Assembly: GCF_001431295.2 (NCBI RefSeq)
Contig: NZ_LKAJ02000001.1
Span: forward strand, 1 to 64,000
Length of the DNA: 64,000 nucleotides
Direction of reading: 5' to 3'
From: Candidatus Berkiella aquae
GTDB taxonomy: Bacteria; Pseudomonadota; Gammaproteobacteria; Berkiellales; Berkiellaceae
Shown: piece by piece, positions 31,886 to 42,209 of the stretch
How the letters are laid out: each line of letters begins with the position of its first letter
Position numbering within the stretch: the first letter of the stretch is position 1
The notes under the pieces: generated by a model
The model's database searches: none
Told to the model about the DNA's origin: nothing
What the model saw: the letters and a program-made list of their open reading frames with translations, nothing else
Translations under genes and position numbers: made by a program

Positions 31886-32113
31886 TTATATTCTTAAATC
31901 AATATGCTTTATTGACGTATCATCGGTTGCTTGTGCGTCATTTTCTTCACTTTCATTCATATCCTTATTTTCAGAAGAGTCATGCGATGAATGCTTTTGC
32001 TTTTCTATAATTCGAGATTGATTCGTTGCTGCAATTTTACGGGTGCCAGTTGTTGTGAGTGCATTTTCAATAGCTTGATTGGCTATGCGTATAGTATCGG
32101 AAATCGAATTCAT
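31886..32113 (-). CDS. Small hydrophilic hypothetical protein
   Basis: A 75-residue product that I do not recognise. Residues 1-25 (MNSISDTIRIANQAIENALT) look like an amphipathic helix, followed by a Ser/Glu/Asp/Asn-rich tail with no predicted fold. I chose the ATG at 32113 because AGGAG lies 7 bases upstream; the frame extends to 32155 without a ribosome site. It faces rmf and shares the terminator at 31852-31878. It could be a real small gene; the good Shine-Dalgarno and stop placement support it. Confidence 0.5.
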   Translation of the reverse strand: MNSISDTIRIANQAIENALTTTGTRKIAATNQSRIIEKQKHSSHDSSENKDMNESEENDAQATDDTSIKHIDLRI

Positions 32114-32222
32114 GCTTGATCTCCTGATAATGAGATGAATAATAAAAGGACTCATTTCCCTCTTAAAAAGTTCATAATAAATGTGGGCGTATTTTTAGAC
32201 AGGTATTTCTAATGCGCGATAA

Positions 32223-33095
32223 TTAAATTTCAAGTCGAGGGATTTTGTTTGCAGGAATTCTGATAAAACCATCTTTATCTTCAGAATATAAATGCGAGGG
32301 TTGTTGTTGCCAAGCATGTCCATAAATGATTTCGTAGCTTGCTGGAATACATCCATTGGGCTGTTTAAAATGACTATAAGCTTCAATCATTCGTTGAAAC
32401 ATGTGTTTTGATATACATCCTTCTGGACGATCAACATTCATATTATGGGCACCCGTACCCTTGAGATCGGTTAATAAGGTATTAACATCAGGGTATTCAA
32501 TCGTTAGCATCTCCATATCAATGACAGGATCACTAAAGCGTAAATTCAGCAAATGATCGCCAATATCATGCATGTCGACAAATTCATTTACATGCGTTTT
32601 GTTATCAACCGCAGCAAAACTGCTTTTAAGTTCATGCAAGGTTTGTGGCCCTAACGTAGAAAAGAAAATCATTCCTTCGGGTTTTAATACGCGTTTAAAT
32701 TCTGCGAAAGTCTGTGACAGATTAGCACACCATTGCAAAGTAAAGTTAGAAAAAATGAAGTCAATCGATGCATTGGCAAACGGCAAGGATTCAGCATCGG
32801 CACAAAGATAATGCGGATTATTTTTCCAAAATTGCCATGATTGTTTGCTTTTAGCAAATTGGGCCATACCCTGTGCAATGTCGAGTCCAAGCACCATACT
32901 GTCCGGAAATTTTTGCTGTAAAATTCGCGTAAGGTGCCCGGTGCCTGAGCCGACATCTAAAATAAGCCGCGGAGTTTGTTTGATATAATCAAGACGCTCA
33001 ATTAAACGATGTCCAATTTCTTGTTGCACAAAGGCGTGATGATCATAGGTTTTGGCAGCAAGACTAAATGAGCGTGCTATATCATTTTTGTTCAT
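32223..33095 (-). CDS. bioC: Malonyl-ACP O-methyltransferase BioC
   Basis: BioC methylates malonyl-ACP to start pimeloyl synthesis for biotin. The product (290 residues) begins NKNDIARSFSLAAKTYDHHAFVQQEIG. It has the SAM-binding motif ILDVGSGTGHLT and later LDIAQGMAQFAK, FSNFTLQWC and GTGAHN, as in BioC. I chose the ATG at 33095 because it overlaps the bioB TGA as ATGA; an ATG six codons upstream lies inside bioB. Only bioB and bioC of the biotin genes are here. Confidence 0.93.
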   Translation of the reverse strand: MNKNDIARSFSLAAKTYDHHAFVQQEIGHRLIERLDYIKQTPRLILDVGSGTGHLTRILQQKFPDSMVLGLDIAQGMAQFAKSKQSWQFWKNNPHYLCADAESLPFANASIDFIFSNFTLQWCANLSQTFAEFKRVLKPEGMIFFSTLGPQTLHELKSSFAAVDNKTHVNEFVDMHDIGDHLLNLRFSDPVIDMEMLTIEYPDVNTLLTDLKGTGAHNMNVDRPEGCISKHMFQRMIEAYSHFKQPNGCIPASYEIIYGHAWQQQPSHLYSEDKDGFIRIPANKIPRLEI

Positions 33096-34084
33096 GAATG
33101 GATTACCTGGCAAGGAATAGTTTTGGCAGCTGCTGAAGGAGGCTCTGCTTGAATGCCTAGCATTTGAAAGAGATCGGTATCTTTAGCCATGTCGACATTC
33201 GGTGTAACCAGTAAATTTTCACTATGATGAATAGAATTCGCGCCGGCCATAAAACATAATGCTTGCATCGTGTTTGACATTTGTACACGTCCGCCTGATA
33301 AGCGTACATAAGCTTTGGGCATCAGAATACGCGCTAACGCAATCGCACGAATAAAATCAAATTCATCTACTTTCTCTGCATTTTGCAACGGTGTTCCCGC
33401 AATGGGTACCAATTGATTAATGGGAACGCTTTGTGGATGTTCTGGCAGATTAGCTAAAGTAAGCAATAAGTTAATACGATCTTCTAGGGTTTCGCCCATA
33501 CCCAGGATCCCACCACTGCAGACATTAATGCCAGCATTTCTGACATGTTCAAGTGTATCAAGTCTATCTTGATATTGGCGAGTGGTAGAAACTTTTGCAA
33601 AATGTTCCTCGGAGCTTTCTAAATTATGATTGTAATAATCAAGACCTGCTTCTTTGAGAGCTAATGCTTGTGAAGGCTTTAACTTACCAATGGTAATGCA
33701 AGCTTCTAAACCAAACGATTTAATAGTCTTAACCATTTCGAGCACTTCGGCTAAATTGCGTTCAGTGGGGCCGCGCCAAGAAGCCGCTAAACATAGTCGA
33801 GTCGCACCACTTGCTTTTGCAGCTTTGGCTTGATTCACAATGGTTTCTAAATTTGCGAGCGGTTTATTTTTGACGCCTGTTTCGTTATAAACACTTTGTC
33901 CACACCAAGCACAATCTTCTGGACAGCCACCGACTTTCATATTATATATCCCGCACACTTGTATGGTGTTAGCCGCGAATGAAAGGCGATGGATCTGTTG
34001 AGCTTGTAAAACCAAATCCATAAAAGGCTGCTGATAAATTTGTTGGGCTTCTGCAAAAGTCCAATTGTTACGTAATGTCAACAT
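33092..34084 (-). CDS. bioB: Biotin synthase
   Basis: BioB is a radical SAM enzyme that inserts sulfur into dethiobiotin. The 330-residue product has CGIYNMKVGGCPEDCAWCGQS, with the CX3CX2C cluster at about residues 53-60. Auxiliary [2Fe-2S] site residues are in RLCLAASWRG and VCSGGILGMGE, and the Arg region is YVRLSGGRVQM. It is coupled to bioC by a 4-bp overlap and divergent from comF, a neighbour pair also known from other gammaproteobacteria. Confidence 0.97.
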   Translation of the reverse strand: MLTLRNNWTFAEAQQIYQQPFMDLVLQAQQIHRLSFAANTIQVCGIYNMKVGGCPEDCAWCGQSVYNETGVKNKPLANLETIVNQAKAAKASGATRLCLAASWRGPTERNLAEVLEMVKTIKSFGLEACITIGKLKPSQALALKEAGLDYYNHNLESSEEHFAKVSTTRQYQDRLDTLEHVRNAGINVCSGGILGMGETLEDRINLLLTLANLPEHPQSVPINQLVPIAGTPLQNAEKVDEFDFIRAIALARILMPKAYVRLSGGRVQMSNTMQALCFMAGANSIHHSENLLVTPNVDMAKDTDLFQMLGIQAEPPSAAAKTIPCQVIHS

Positions 34085-34167
34085 AAAGTGCTTTTTAGGC
34101 TCATATTAAGTTATTAAGTCGCTCATCGTAGGCGCTGACACCGAGAGGATCAACTTCATAAGGTTAG

Positions 34168-34893
34168 ATGGTGAACAAGTGGTTAAAAATTGTACAACGT
34201 GGAATTAAGCGTTGTCTACAGTTACCCGCATATTGTCTGTTGTGTTGCCAACAAAGCGAGCGAGATTTTGCCTTATGTTTAGCCTGTGAGCAAAAGTTGC
34301 CTTGGCTTCCTCAACTGTGTCCCCGTTGTGCCATGCCATCGCATTCTGATGCAAATGACTGTATTTGTGCAGATAAAACGCTGCCTTATGAGCGTTTACA
34401 AGCGCTATTTGATTATGCATGGCCCCTTAATCTGTTTATTTCGCAGTGGAAATACGGGGAACAGCTAGCCTTTGCAAAAATGCTAGCCCATTTTATGGTT
34501 AAACGGCTAACACCGGCTTATCTGCCTGATTGTGTTCTTGCGATGCCGCTTCATCCCAAGCGATTGCGTCAACGCGGTTTTAATCAGAGCGTTGAACTTG
34601 CCTCGCAAATTGCGCATGCGCTTAGAGTCCCTTTAGATAGATGGAGCTGCACGCGTGTAACTCATACGGTTTCACAATCACAATTAACCGCACAAAAACG
34701 CGCGAAGAATATTCGTACCTCCACTTTTCATCTCAAACCGAATTTTCAGGCTAAACATGTGTTGGTTATTGATGATGTGGTAACAACGGGGGCGACCATT
34801 AGCGCATTGAGCCGTTGTTTAAAGCATCAGGGTGTAAAGACTGTAGAAATTTGGTGTTGTTGCCGTACGCTTAAAAATGCTAAGTCCATATAA
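34168..34893 (+). CDS. comF: ComF family phosphoribosyltransferase-like competence protein
   Basis: ComF-family proteins are needed for DNA uptake in transformable bacteria. The 241-residue product has an N-terminal Cys4-type zinc region (CLLCCQQ, CLACEQ, CPRC, CICADK). A phosphoribosyltransferase domain follows, with CVLAMPLHPKRLRQRGFNQSVELA and the PRPP motif VLVIDDVVTTGATI near residue 195. It is divergent from bioB, as in E. coli gntX/bioH regions. Together with dprA it hints at a competence apparatus, but that needs the other com/pil genes elsewhere. Confidence 0.9.
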   Translation: MVNKWLKIVQRGIKRCLQLPAYCLLCCQQSERDFALCLACEQKLPWLPQLCPRCAMPSHSDANDCICADKTLPYERLQALFDYAWPLNLFISQWKYGEQLAFAKMLAHFMVKRLTPAYLPDCVLAMPLHPKRLRQRGFNQSVELASQIAHALRVPLDRWSCTRVTHTVSQSQLTAQKRAKNIRTSTFHLKPNFQAKHVLVIDDVVTTGATISALSRCLKHQGVKTVEIWCCCRTLKNAKSI

Positions 34894-36052
34894 TCAATAG
34901 CGTTTTAATAGGGTTTCTAAATGAGTACGTTGTATGCAAAATATGGATTGCAGGGACAATCATTTGCAATCTTGCCAACCTTAAAAGCGTATCGGCTCTT
35001 AAAGCAAAAACCCTTTGATAGGGTAATATTTGACATACAAAAAGAGATATCATTGTTGGCCAGTATGCCAGGTTCAACCTTGCGCATCACCGTGCCTACG
35101 ATAGGTTTTACTGATCTTATACTCGATTATGCACCTTGGCCGCGTTTTGCGATTCCACTCAGTGTGAATGGCTATGTCGCCAATGAAAATAATAAAATAC
35201 CGGCAAAAATAATGGCATGGGGAAAAGATATTGCTGGCAATGATTATCCATTGCTCACCAATCCTGACGGAAAAATTGATTTGTCACTGATTGAAATGCA
35301 TCGACAAGGACAGCTGTTTTTTACGACCCTTGATTCTATAAGCTATGTTTTTAGTATGCAACAATTACAAGGTTGTGACTTAGTGCCATCGTTTAGTTCT
35401 GCATTAGTGGGAAAAATGGAGTGGCTATTATTTTATCGAAATCAAACGCCTCTCATTTTTCTCATGGAAGTGCTTAATCAGCAAGGAGAGATTTTACAGA
35501 CGAAACAGGTTGGATATTATCCAACACATCATTTTCAACCGAAGGCTTATTTCTTCCACCATCGTGAGATTCATTGTGAGGCAAAAGTAGCCGATCCTAA
35601 TGCCTATTTTAGAGCTTGTTGGGAAGGTGAGCTATTGTTGAAAGATTCTATGGTACGTATAAAGCATTATGCTGGATTAAGCTATACATCACTGAGTGCC
35701 TTACTCATGCATCTTATACCATTATCAACATTTTTTGAAAGATTGACTCAGTATCCTCAAGGATGTACACAGAATCGATATGATCAATCTTTATCATTTA
35801 AAAACACTTTTTATAGACATCTTATTAACAGCATTCTCGATCAATCGTTACCATTAATGGCATTACAAGCTTTCTTTAATGAAAATGCTCATGAAAGCAA
35901 GAGTCTTGAACAGCTGAGTAGTACATGGGATGAGCAAGACAGAGCCGTGTTTAAAGCTATGTTAAGACAACCTTCATTAGAAACATTTGTTGATGCATTG
36001 GATGAATTCATTTCATTACGTGAGCCACTATTTAATGCAACATTCCAATTGC

Positions 36053-36055
36053 CAG
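36053..36055. repeat. IS target site duplication, left copy (CAG)
   Basis: CAG directly before the TGTAGTGGTC end of the element, matched by CAG at 37312-37314 after the other end. A 3-bp duplication is the usual size for IS3-family elements. Confidence 0.8.
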
Positions 36056-36096
36056 TGTAGTGGTCAAGTAATTTTGGACACTGTGTTAGAGAAAGC

Positions 36097-37241
<1,145 letters not shown>

Positions 37242-37504
37242 TTTTATACCTCATGATTTAGCACGCTATTTTAACATCTTTTTGCGTGTCCAAAATCATT
37301 AGACCACTACACAGAGGATGTGACGGAAGATGCCTTGGAGAGTATTCAAATAGCGTATACGTTGGAAGATCAAAATGGACAAAGGCATCACATTGATTGC
37401 CAGCCTAAAGTCATTAAGCCTGACACCTTGAGTATTTATGCAAACGTTATGCAAGCACAGGCAAGATATAGAGAAGAGGCTAATTTTCGGGAGCTTGGTC
37501 GAAA

Positions 37505-37855
37505 ATGAATCAGCCAGAAGTTGATCTCAATGAGGTCACCAAAATGTATCAAATCTTAGGTTTGCCGTTAGATGCAACTAAAGAAGATATGCGCCGTGCT
37601 CGTAATAAATTAATCGCTAAATTTCATCCCGATAAACATCGGTTTGATCTCCATTATGAGGAGTCGATGTTGAATGAGCGAATGCAATCTATTCAAGCAG
37701 CATTTTTATATATCATGGAACATTATTCGGCTATCCAAGAGACCCTCCATTTCTTACCGCATCATACATTAACGAACCGTATTCCAGTGGCTGTACGCAG
37801 TTATTGGGTTTATACGAGTATTGAACGAATCAGTAATTCTGATAAAGAAGCTTGA
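37505..37855 (+). CDS. Small J-domain (DnaJ-like) protein
   Basis: The 116-residue product is little more than a J domain at about residues 13-72: YQILGLPLDATKEDMRRARNKLIAKFHPDKHRF, with the invariant HPD that stimulates Hsp70 (DnaK) ATPase. There is no G/F linker, zinc-finger or C-terminal substrate domain. Such short J proteins usually recruit DnaK to one partner. The partner may be the unknown upstream protein, because the genes overlap by ATGA. The IS between promoter and this gene may lower its expression unless the element supplies a promoter. Confidence 0.85.
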   Translation: MNQPEVDLNEVTKMYQILGLPLDATKEDMRRARNKLIAKFHPDKHRFDLHYEESMLNERMQSIQAAFLYIMEHYSAIQETLHFLPHHTLTNRIPVAVRSYWVYTSIERISNSDKEA

Positions 37856-37911
37856 TCCGAAGCTTAATTTTTGACATTCTAAAGCAATTGCGCAACAACA
37901 GGGATAGTTCC

Positions 37912-38682
37912 ATGCGCTGGTTAAAGATTAGTTTCATAACTCTTTTATTCGCAATAACTGCTGCAAAAGCCAGTGATGATGAAGTGCATCTTGCTGTTTC
38001 AACCACCATTCAAAGTCCTTTAGACATCATTTGTGCCAAGTTTAGTCAAACTACTCCCTATCGCTGCAAAATGACAACGGCTCCAACCGGACACTTATAT
38101 GCTCATGTGATGCATGGTATGGCATATGATTTATTTTTATCTTCTGATGTTGAATATACGCAAGGGCTTATTAATGCGAATAAGGTGGATCCCTTAAGTC
38201 GGATTGTATTAGCAATGGGCAAAATTGTTTTGTGGAGTGCTGACAAAACACTCGATCCACAAGTGCTAAAAAATAAATTATTACACGAACCGAATGCAGC
38301 GATTGTCCTTGCAAACCCAGGTGCCTCAAGCTATGGCGCGGCAGCAAAAGAAGTATTACAAAAATATGATTTATGGGCCCATATTCAAGGACGATTGATT
38401 TACGCAAGAAACATTCGTCATACTTATGAGCTTATTGAAAGCCAGAAAGCTTCGTTAGGTTTTGTCTCTTTGGCACAGCTATCTGCGGATGAAAGAGCTA
38501 AACATCATTATTGGGAACCTGATCCCAAATCTTATAAACCTGTTGTTCATGAAGTGGTAACCTTAAGACATCCTCAACATCCTAAAGCCACGGCTGCTTT
38601 TATGGCTTTCTTAAAAAGCAGTCAAACTCGTCAGATATTACAAGATGCGGGCTTTGAACATGGCGCTGGGTGCAAAATATAA
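37912..38682 (+). CDS. ModA-like periplasmic substrate-binding protein
   Basis: The product (256 residues from the ATG at 37912) has a signal peptide MRWLKISFITLLFAITAAKA. The rest follows the molybdate-binding ModA family: LAVSTTIQSPLDIICAKF, YDLFLSSDVEYTQGLI, IVLANPGASSYGAAAKEVL and GFVSLAQLS. A TTG 60 bp upstream in frame is a weaker start. There are no modB/modC transport genes beside it. It may work with a distant permease, bind another oxyanion, or be a remnant. Its 3' end overlaps the convergent rsmJ by 52 bp. Confidence 0.85.
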   Translation: MRWLKISFITLLFAITAAKASDDEVHLAVSTTIQSPLDIICAKFSQTTPYRCKMTTAPTGHLYAHVMHGMAYDLFLSSDVEYTQGLINANKVDPLSRIVLAMGKIVLWSADKTLDPQVLKNKLLHEPNAAIVLANPGASSYGAAAKEVLQKYDLWAHIQGRLIYARNIRHTYELIESQKASLGFVSLAQLSADERAKHHYWEPDPKSYKPVVHEVVTLRHPQHPKATAAFMAFLKSSQTRQILQDAGFEHGAGCKI

Positions 38683-39248
38683 ACATCAAAGCGATGGCTA
38701 CGGCCACGATAATCAAAATCCGGTTTTCTAATAAGCCAGGGCGCATTGACAGGACGTTTGACAACCACTCGTTGTGTTGCCCGCGTAAGACTGAGTTCTA
38801 TCAATGTTTCGCTATCTTCATCGGGATTAACTAACGTTTGTAACCATTGCATTTCTTTTTTAACTAAAGCGGATTTGGTTCTGCCTGGAAACATTGGGTC
38901 ACAATAAATGACGGCTGGGGTCACTTGTGGGTTATCGCGTAAATATTGAATAGCACACATCGCTTTAAAGTGCATTCTAGCGATAATAGGAGCGAGGTCC
39001 GGTTGGTTTTTTGCCTGTAACAGACCTTCCTGCAGTGAGGCCGCAACGGTGGGATTGCGTTCAAATAAGGTAACCTCGCAGCCTAAAGCGGCCATTAAGA
39101 AAGATTCTTTACCAAGGCCTGCGGTGGTATCAAAAACGGTACAAGGGCCATTTTTTTTCAGACCAATTGCTTTAGCAATGAGCTCATTTGTTCCTTGTAA
39201 ATGCTGTAAGCGGTAGCGTAAGCGACTATCTGCAAAATCAACGCGCAT
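38631..39248 (-). CDS. rsmJ: 16S rRNA m2G1516 methyltransferase RsmJ
   Basis: RsmJ methylates G1516 of 16S rRNA. The product (205 residues) has the SAM site VFDTTAGLGKESFLMAALGCEVTLFERNP and the catalytic-region CDPMFPGRTKSALVKKEMQWL, both closely like E. coli RsmJ. The ATG at 39248 (MRVDFADS) is preferred; one at 39272 would overlap the permease stop. The 3' end runs 52 bp into the opposite-strand ModA-like gene, an unusual antisense overlap. Confidence 0.93.
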   Translation of the reverse strand: MRVDFADSRLRYRLQHLQGTNELIAKAIGLKKNGPCTVFDTTAGLGKESFLMAALGCEVTLFERNPTVAASLQEGLLQAKNQPDLAPIIARMHFKAMCAIQYLRDNPQVTPAVIYCDPMFPGRTKSALVKKEMQWLQTLVNPDEDSETLIELSLTRATQRVVVKRPVNAPWLIRKPDFDYRGRSHRFDVYILHPAPCSKPASCNI

Positions 39249-39253
39249 AGCAA

Positions 39254-40462
39254 TTAGAAAAACCGTTCCCACTGATTAAAGCATTCTATGCCAATAACAC
39301 TAACGAAAAAGAGAATAGTCAGTATTAAAATAGGCTTACCAAGCCAAGGCTCGATGGGACTTTCTAATGCTAAACGATAACGACCTCGCCATACCATGAT
39401 AGCCGGTAGAATCCCAAGCAATATGGCAACAAATAGCCCAGCAAAACTTAGCGCGAACGTAAATCCTCTTGGAAAATAGAGCACAAATAGTAATGGTGGA
39501 ATAAAAGTAATCACGGATAGTAACAGTTTACCTTTGAGCTTCTTTTGAATATGAAGTCCATCGGCTAAAAAATCGAACAGTGATAAGCAAACGCCTAACA
39601 GTGAAGTAATAAGAGCAAAAATCGAAAAATAAGAAGAGGCGGTCGTAATTTTAGGGCTTTGCAAAAGCATTTCTAATGCTTTGGGCACATCGGTAACAGG
39701 ATGCCCTTGCTGTTGAATTTGCAATAAACCAGGATTTCCTGACAACGGAATGATCCCAATAATGCAAATTTCCCATAAAAGATACACGAGTAAGGGAATT
39801 AAACTTCCAATCAGTACAACATGGTAAAGTTGTTTTTCTTTGCCATGCAAATATTCAGTAAGGCTGGGTATCACAATCGCGGAGCCAAAAGCCGTAATCA
39901 TTAAGGGAATAGGGCGCAGATCCCATTTTGCCGGTTGTGAAAAAAGTAGCATGGGATCAACATGTCCAATCGTTAAACCAAGCAAGCTAAAAAACGCACC
40001 AATTAACCCTATCATCAATAACCGGTTTACCCAATCAGTGACAGCAGTACCTAAACTAATCACAATAATGGTAAGAAAGGTGCCAGCAAGTGCTGCGGTA
40101 AAAGAAGAAGGAACGTGACCCAGTACTTTCAATCCCTGTTGTACCCAGACCCCTAAGCCTCCTAAGTAAGCTGCGGTGAGCGCATATAAAAGGATTAAAT
40201 AAACCAGCCAGGTAAACATTTTGCCAGGTTTACCCAGTGTTTTTTCAGCCATCGTGATTAAATTGGAACCATACCCAACCGTGAGATTAGCCTCTAAGAG
40301 GAATAGGGCGCCAATGGTCATAAAGAACCAACAAACGATATAACTGAGCGCTGTTTGGGCAAAACCTAAGTGTGCAGTTGCAACGGGTAGGGCAAGGACC
40401 GCGGCACCAATAGCAGTACCAGCGATTAATGCCACGCCGCCAACAGCGTTTTTTAAAGACAT
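39254..40462 (-). CDS. Aromatic amino acid permease (TyrP/Mtr, HAAAP family)
   Basis: The 402-residue protein has about eleven membrane spans and the family start GGVALIAGTAIGAAVLALPVATAHLGF. It also shows GSNLITMAEKTLGKPG and AFGSAIVIPSLTEYLHGKEKQL. Members import tyrosine or tryptophan by proton symport; which one cannot be told. It follows ftsX in the same direction, replacing the rpoH seen there in many gammaproteobacteria, and precedes rsmJ by 5 bp. Confidence 0.88.
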   Translation of the reverse strand: MSLKNAVGGVALIAGTAIGAAVLALPVATAHLGFAQTALSYIVCWFFMTIGALFLLEANLTVGYGSNLITMAEKTLGKPGKMFTWLVYLILLYALTAAYLGGLGVWVQQGLKVLGHVPSSFTAALAGTFLTIIVISLGTAVTDWVNRLLMIGLIGAFFSLLGLTIGHVDPMLLFSQPAKWDLRPIPLMITAFGSAIVIPSLTEYLHGKEKQLYHVVLIGSLIPLLVYLLWEICIIGIIPLSGNPGLLQIQQQGHPVTDVPKALEMLLQSPKITTASSYFSIFALITSLLGVCLSLFDFLADGLHIQKKLKGKLLLSVITFIPPLLFVLYFPRGFTFALSFAGLFVAILLGILPAIMVWRGRYRLALESPIEPWLGKPILILTILFFVSVIGIECFNQWERFF

Positions 40463-40473
40463 AGTAAACCTTT

Positions 40474-41446
40474 TTAGTATTCGTTAAGTGCTCGGCGTTG
40501 TTGCACAAAGGCAAACACCGCTCCAAGCCAGCCTAATAAGATGCTGGCCACTAGGAAGGCAACTGTATCGTAGAACGTTAGGTTTTCCAAGGTGAATATC
40601 CCCTGATACAACGATAGAAGCTGCTCAGTGGGAGAAGTCAGCGCATGCACGACACAATAGGTGACTAAAAGGGCAATCATGCCGCCAAAAGTGCCATAAA
40701 GCATACCGCGATATAAGAAAGGACGTCGAATAAAGGCCTGAGTTGCACCAATCAAATTTAATACTTCCATTTCTTCGTGATGGCGTTCAAGTGATAAGCG
40801 AATGGTATTACCCACCATCAAGACCACACCAAAGCCAATTAATAAATACAAAAGATGCGCTAGTGTTTTGCCAAAGAAGAAAGAGGGTAAGTTTTTCTAA
40901 CCAATCATAATCAAAAGCAGCGCTTTTTACGGCATTCATTTTGCCAAGCGTATTTTTCATCAACAATAATTCTGAGCGCGTGGTTTGTTTAGTATTGAGT
41001 TCCATGGTCACAACACCAGGTAAAGGGTTTTCACCTAGCAGTAATAACGTATCTGTTAACCCTGATGCGGCTTCAAATTCTTGCAGTGTTTTTTCAGGGC
41101 CTAAATAAGCTGCTTTTTTGACGAAAGGATATTCTTTGATTTTTTGTAAAATGGTATCAATTTCTTTGGTTGTCGCATTTTGATTCAAATAGAGTGTAAT
41201 CGCAGAGCTTTGATCAAAACCTTGGCTGAGATGCGAAATATTTTTAACGAATAAATATAGGCTCATGGGAAGTGATAAACAAATTCCCATCGCTAAAATC
41301 GAAAAAACCGTTGTTAACGGAGAAATAGAAAGATTTCGCAAACTTAATTTGCACGCCATAAAATGCGCGGTCAAATATCGCTTCAGTGATTCACGCCATG
41401 GTGTGGTGGGGGCGGAGCTGCGTTTTTTCATTTTCGCATTAGCCAT
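40474..41446 (-). pseudogene. ftsX: Cell division protein FtsX, frameshifted as read
   Basis: FtsX is the membrane partner of FtsE and controls septal peptidoglycan hydrolases. The N-terminal part (41446 down to about 40880) has the cytoplasmic tail, first membrane span and periplasmic loop, ending DYDWLEKLTLF. The C-terminal part (about 40880 to 40474) has LLIGFGVVLMVGNTIRLSLERHHEEMEVLNLIGATQAFIRRPFLYRG and the last membrane spans. The two lie one base apart in frame. The break must fall between about 40808 and 40895, where the minus strand reads CTCTTTCTTCTTTGG. Skipping one base joins them to a normal protein of about 320 residues. Sequencing error, real mutation or +1 frameshifting are all possible. 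It overlaps ftsE by 8 bp. Confidence 0.88.
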
Positions 41447-42125
41447 GGACTACCTCATTTTCCGATTCTGTGGTGGTGAGCAACTGACCCTGAGCAAGAT
41501 TAATTTTTCGGTAAGGGAAGCTATCAAGCAGGCGTATATCATGTGAGGCAATTAGCACGGTGACACCGACTTGGTGGAAACGTTCAAATAATTTCATAAT
41601 TTCTAATGAAAGCTCAGGATCAAGGTTTCCAGTTGGCTCATCAGCGAGTAAAAAACGCGGTTTATGGACCACAGCTCGTGCTATACCAACGCGTTGTTGT
41701 TCGCCTTCTGAGAGCATGGGCGGTTTAAAATGTTCTTTTTCGAGTAATCCGACTCTTTCAAGTGCTGCGCGTACTCGTCTTGAAGTATCGTAACGGTCGA
41801 ATCCTGCAATCATGAGGGGCATGGCAACGTTTTCAAAAATCGTATAATTGCTTAATAGTTTAGGGTTTTGCGAGATAAATCCGAGTTTTCGTCGATAAAA
41901 GGGAATTTTAGCAGGGACGATTTGTGATAAATTTTTGCCACCCACCACAATGTGGCCCCTAGTCGGTTCTTCTAACAATGCAATTAATTTCAGTAAAGTT
42001 GATTTACCCGCACCAGAATGCCCTTGCAAAAAAACCATTTCGCCACTTGTAATTTCAAGGGAAACATTGCTAAGGGCAATGTGGCCGTTGGGATACTTTT
42101 TCGTAACATTGAAAAATGTGATCAC
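41439..42125 (-). CDS. ftsE: Cell division ATP-binding protein FtsE
   Basis: FtsE is the cytoplasmic ABC ATPase of the FtsEX complex at the divisome. The 228-residue product has Walker A GHSGAGKST (about residues 35-43), the Q-loop region GFISQNPKLL, Walker B FLLADEPTGNLD (about 157-168) and the H-loop SHD. The ABC signature reads LSEGEQQR rather than the usual LSGGEQQR; a GAA codon replaces the first Gly. It sits in the ftsY-ftsE-ftsX order. The signature change plus the broken ftsX next door raises the question whether FtsEX is still working. Confidence 0.94.
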   Translation of the reverse strand: MITFFNVTKKYPNGHIALSNVSLEITSGEMVFLQGHSGAGKSTLLKLIALLEEPTRGHIVVGGKNLSQIVPAKIPFYRRKLGFISQNPKLLSNYTIFENVAMPLMIAGFDRYDTSRRVRAALERVGLLEKEHFKPPMLSEGEQQRVGIARAVVHKPRFLLADEPTGNLDPELSLEIMKLFERFHQVGVTVLIASHDIRLLDSFPYRKINLAQGQLLTTTESENEVVHG

Positions 42126-42209
42126 GTGCCTTCCTTGGATAACCTAAATATTAATCATAACAAGCAACGTTGTATTTTGGAAAGCACAACCCATTGTTAG
42201 AAAGAAAAC

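Noticed and set aside
40860-40895. Programmed +1 frameshift as a firm call for ftsX
   Set aside because: CTT TGG C resembles the prfB site, but lacks the stop codon and the upstream Shine-Dalgarno that make that site work; an indel is more likely.
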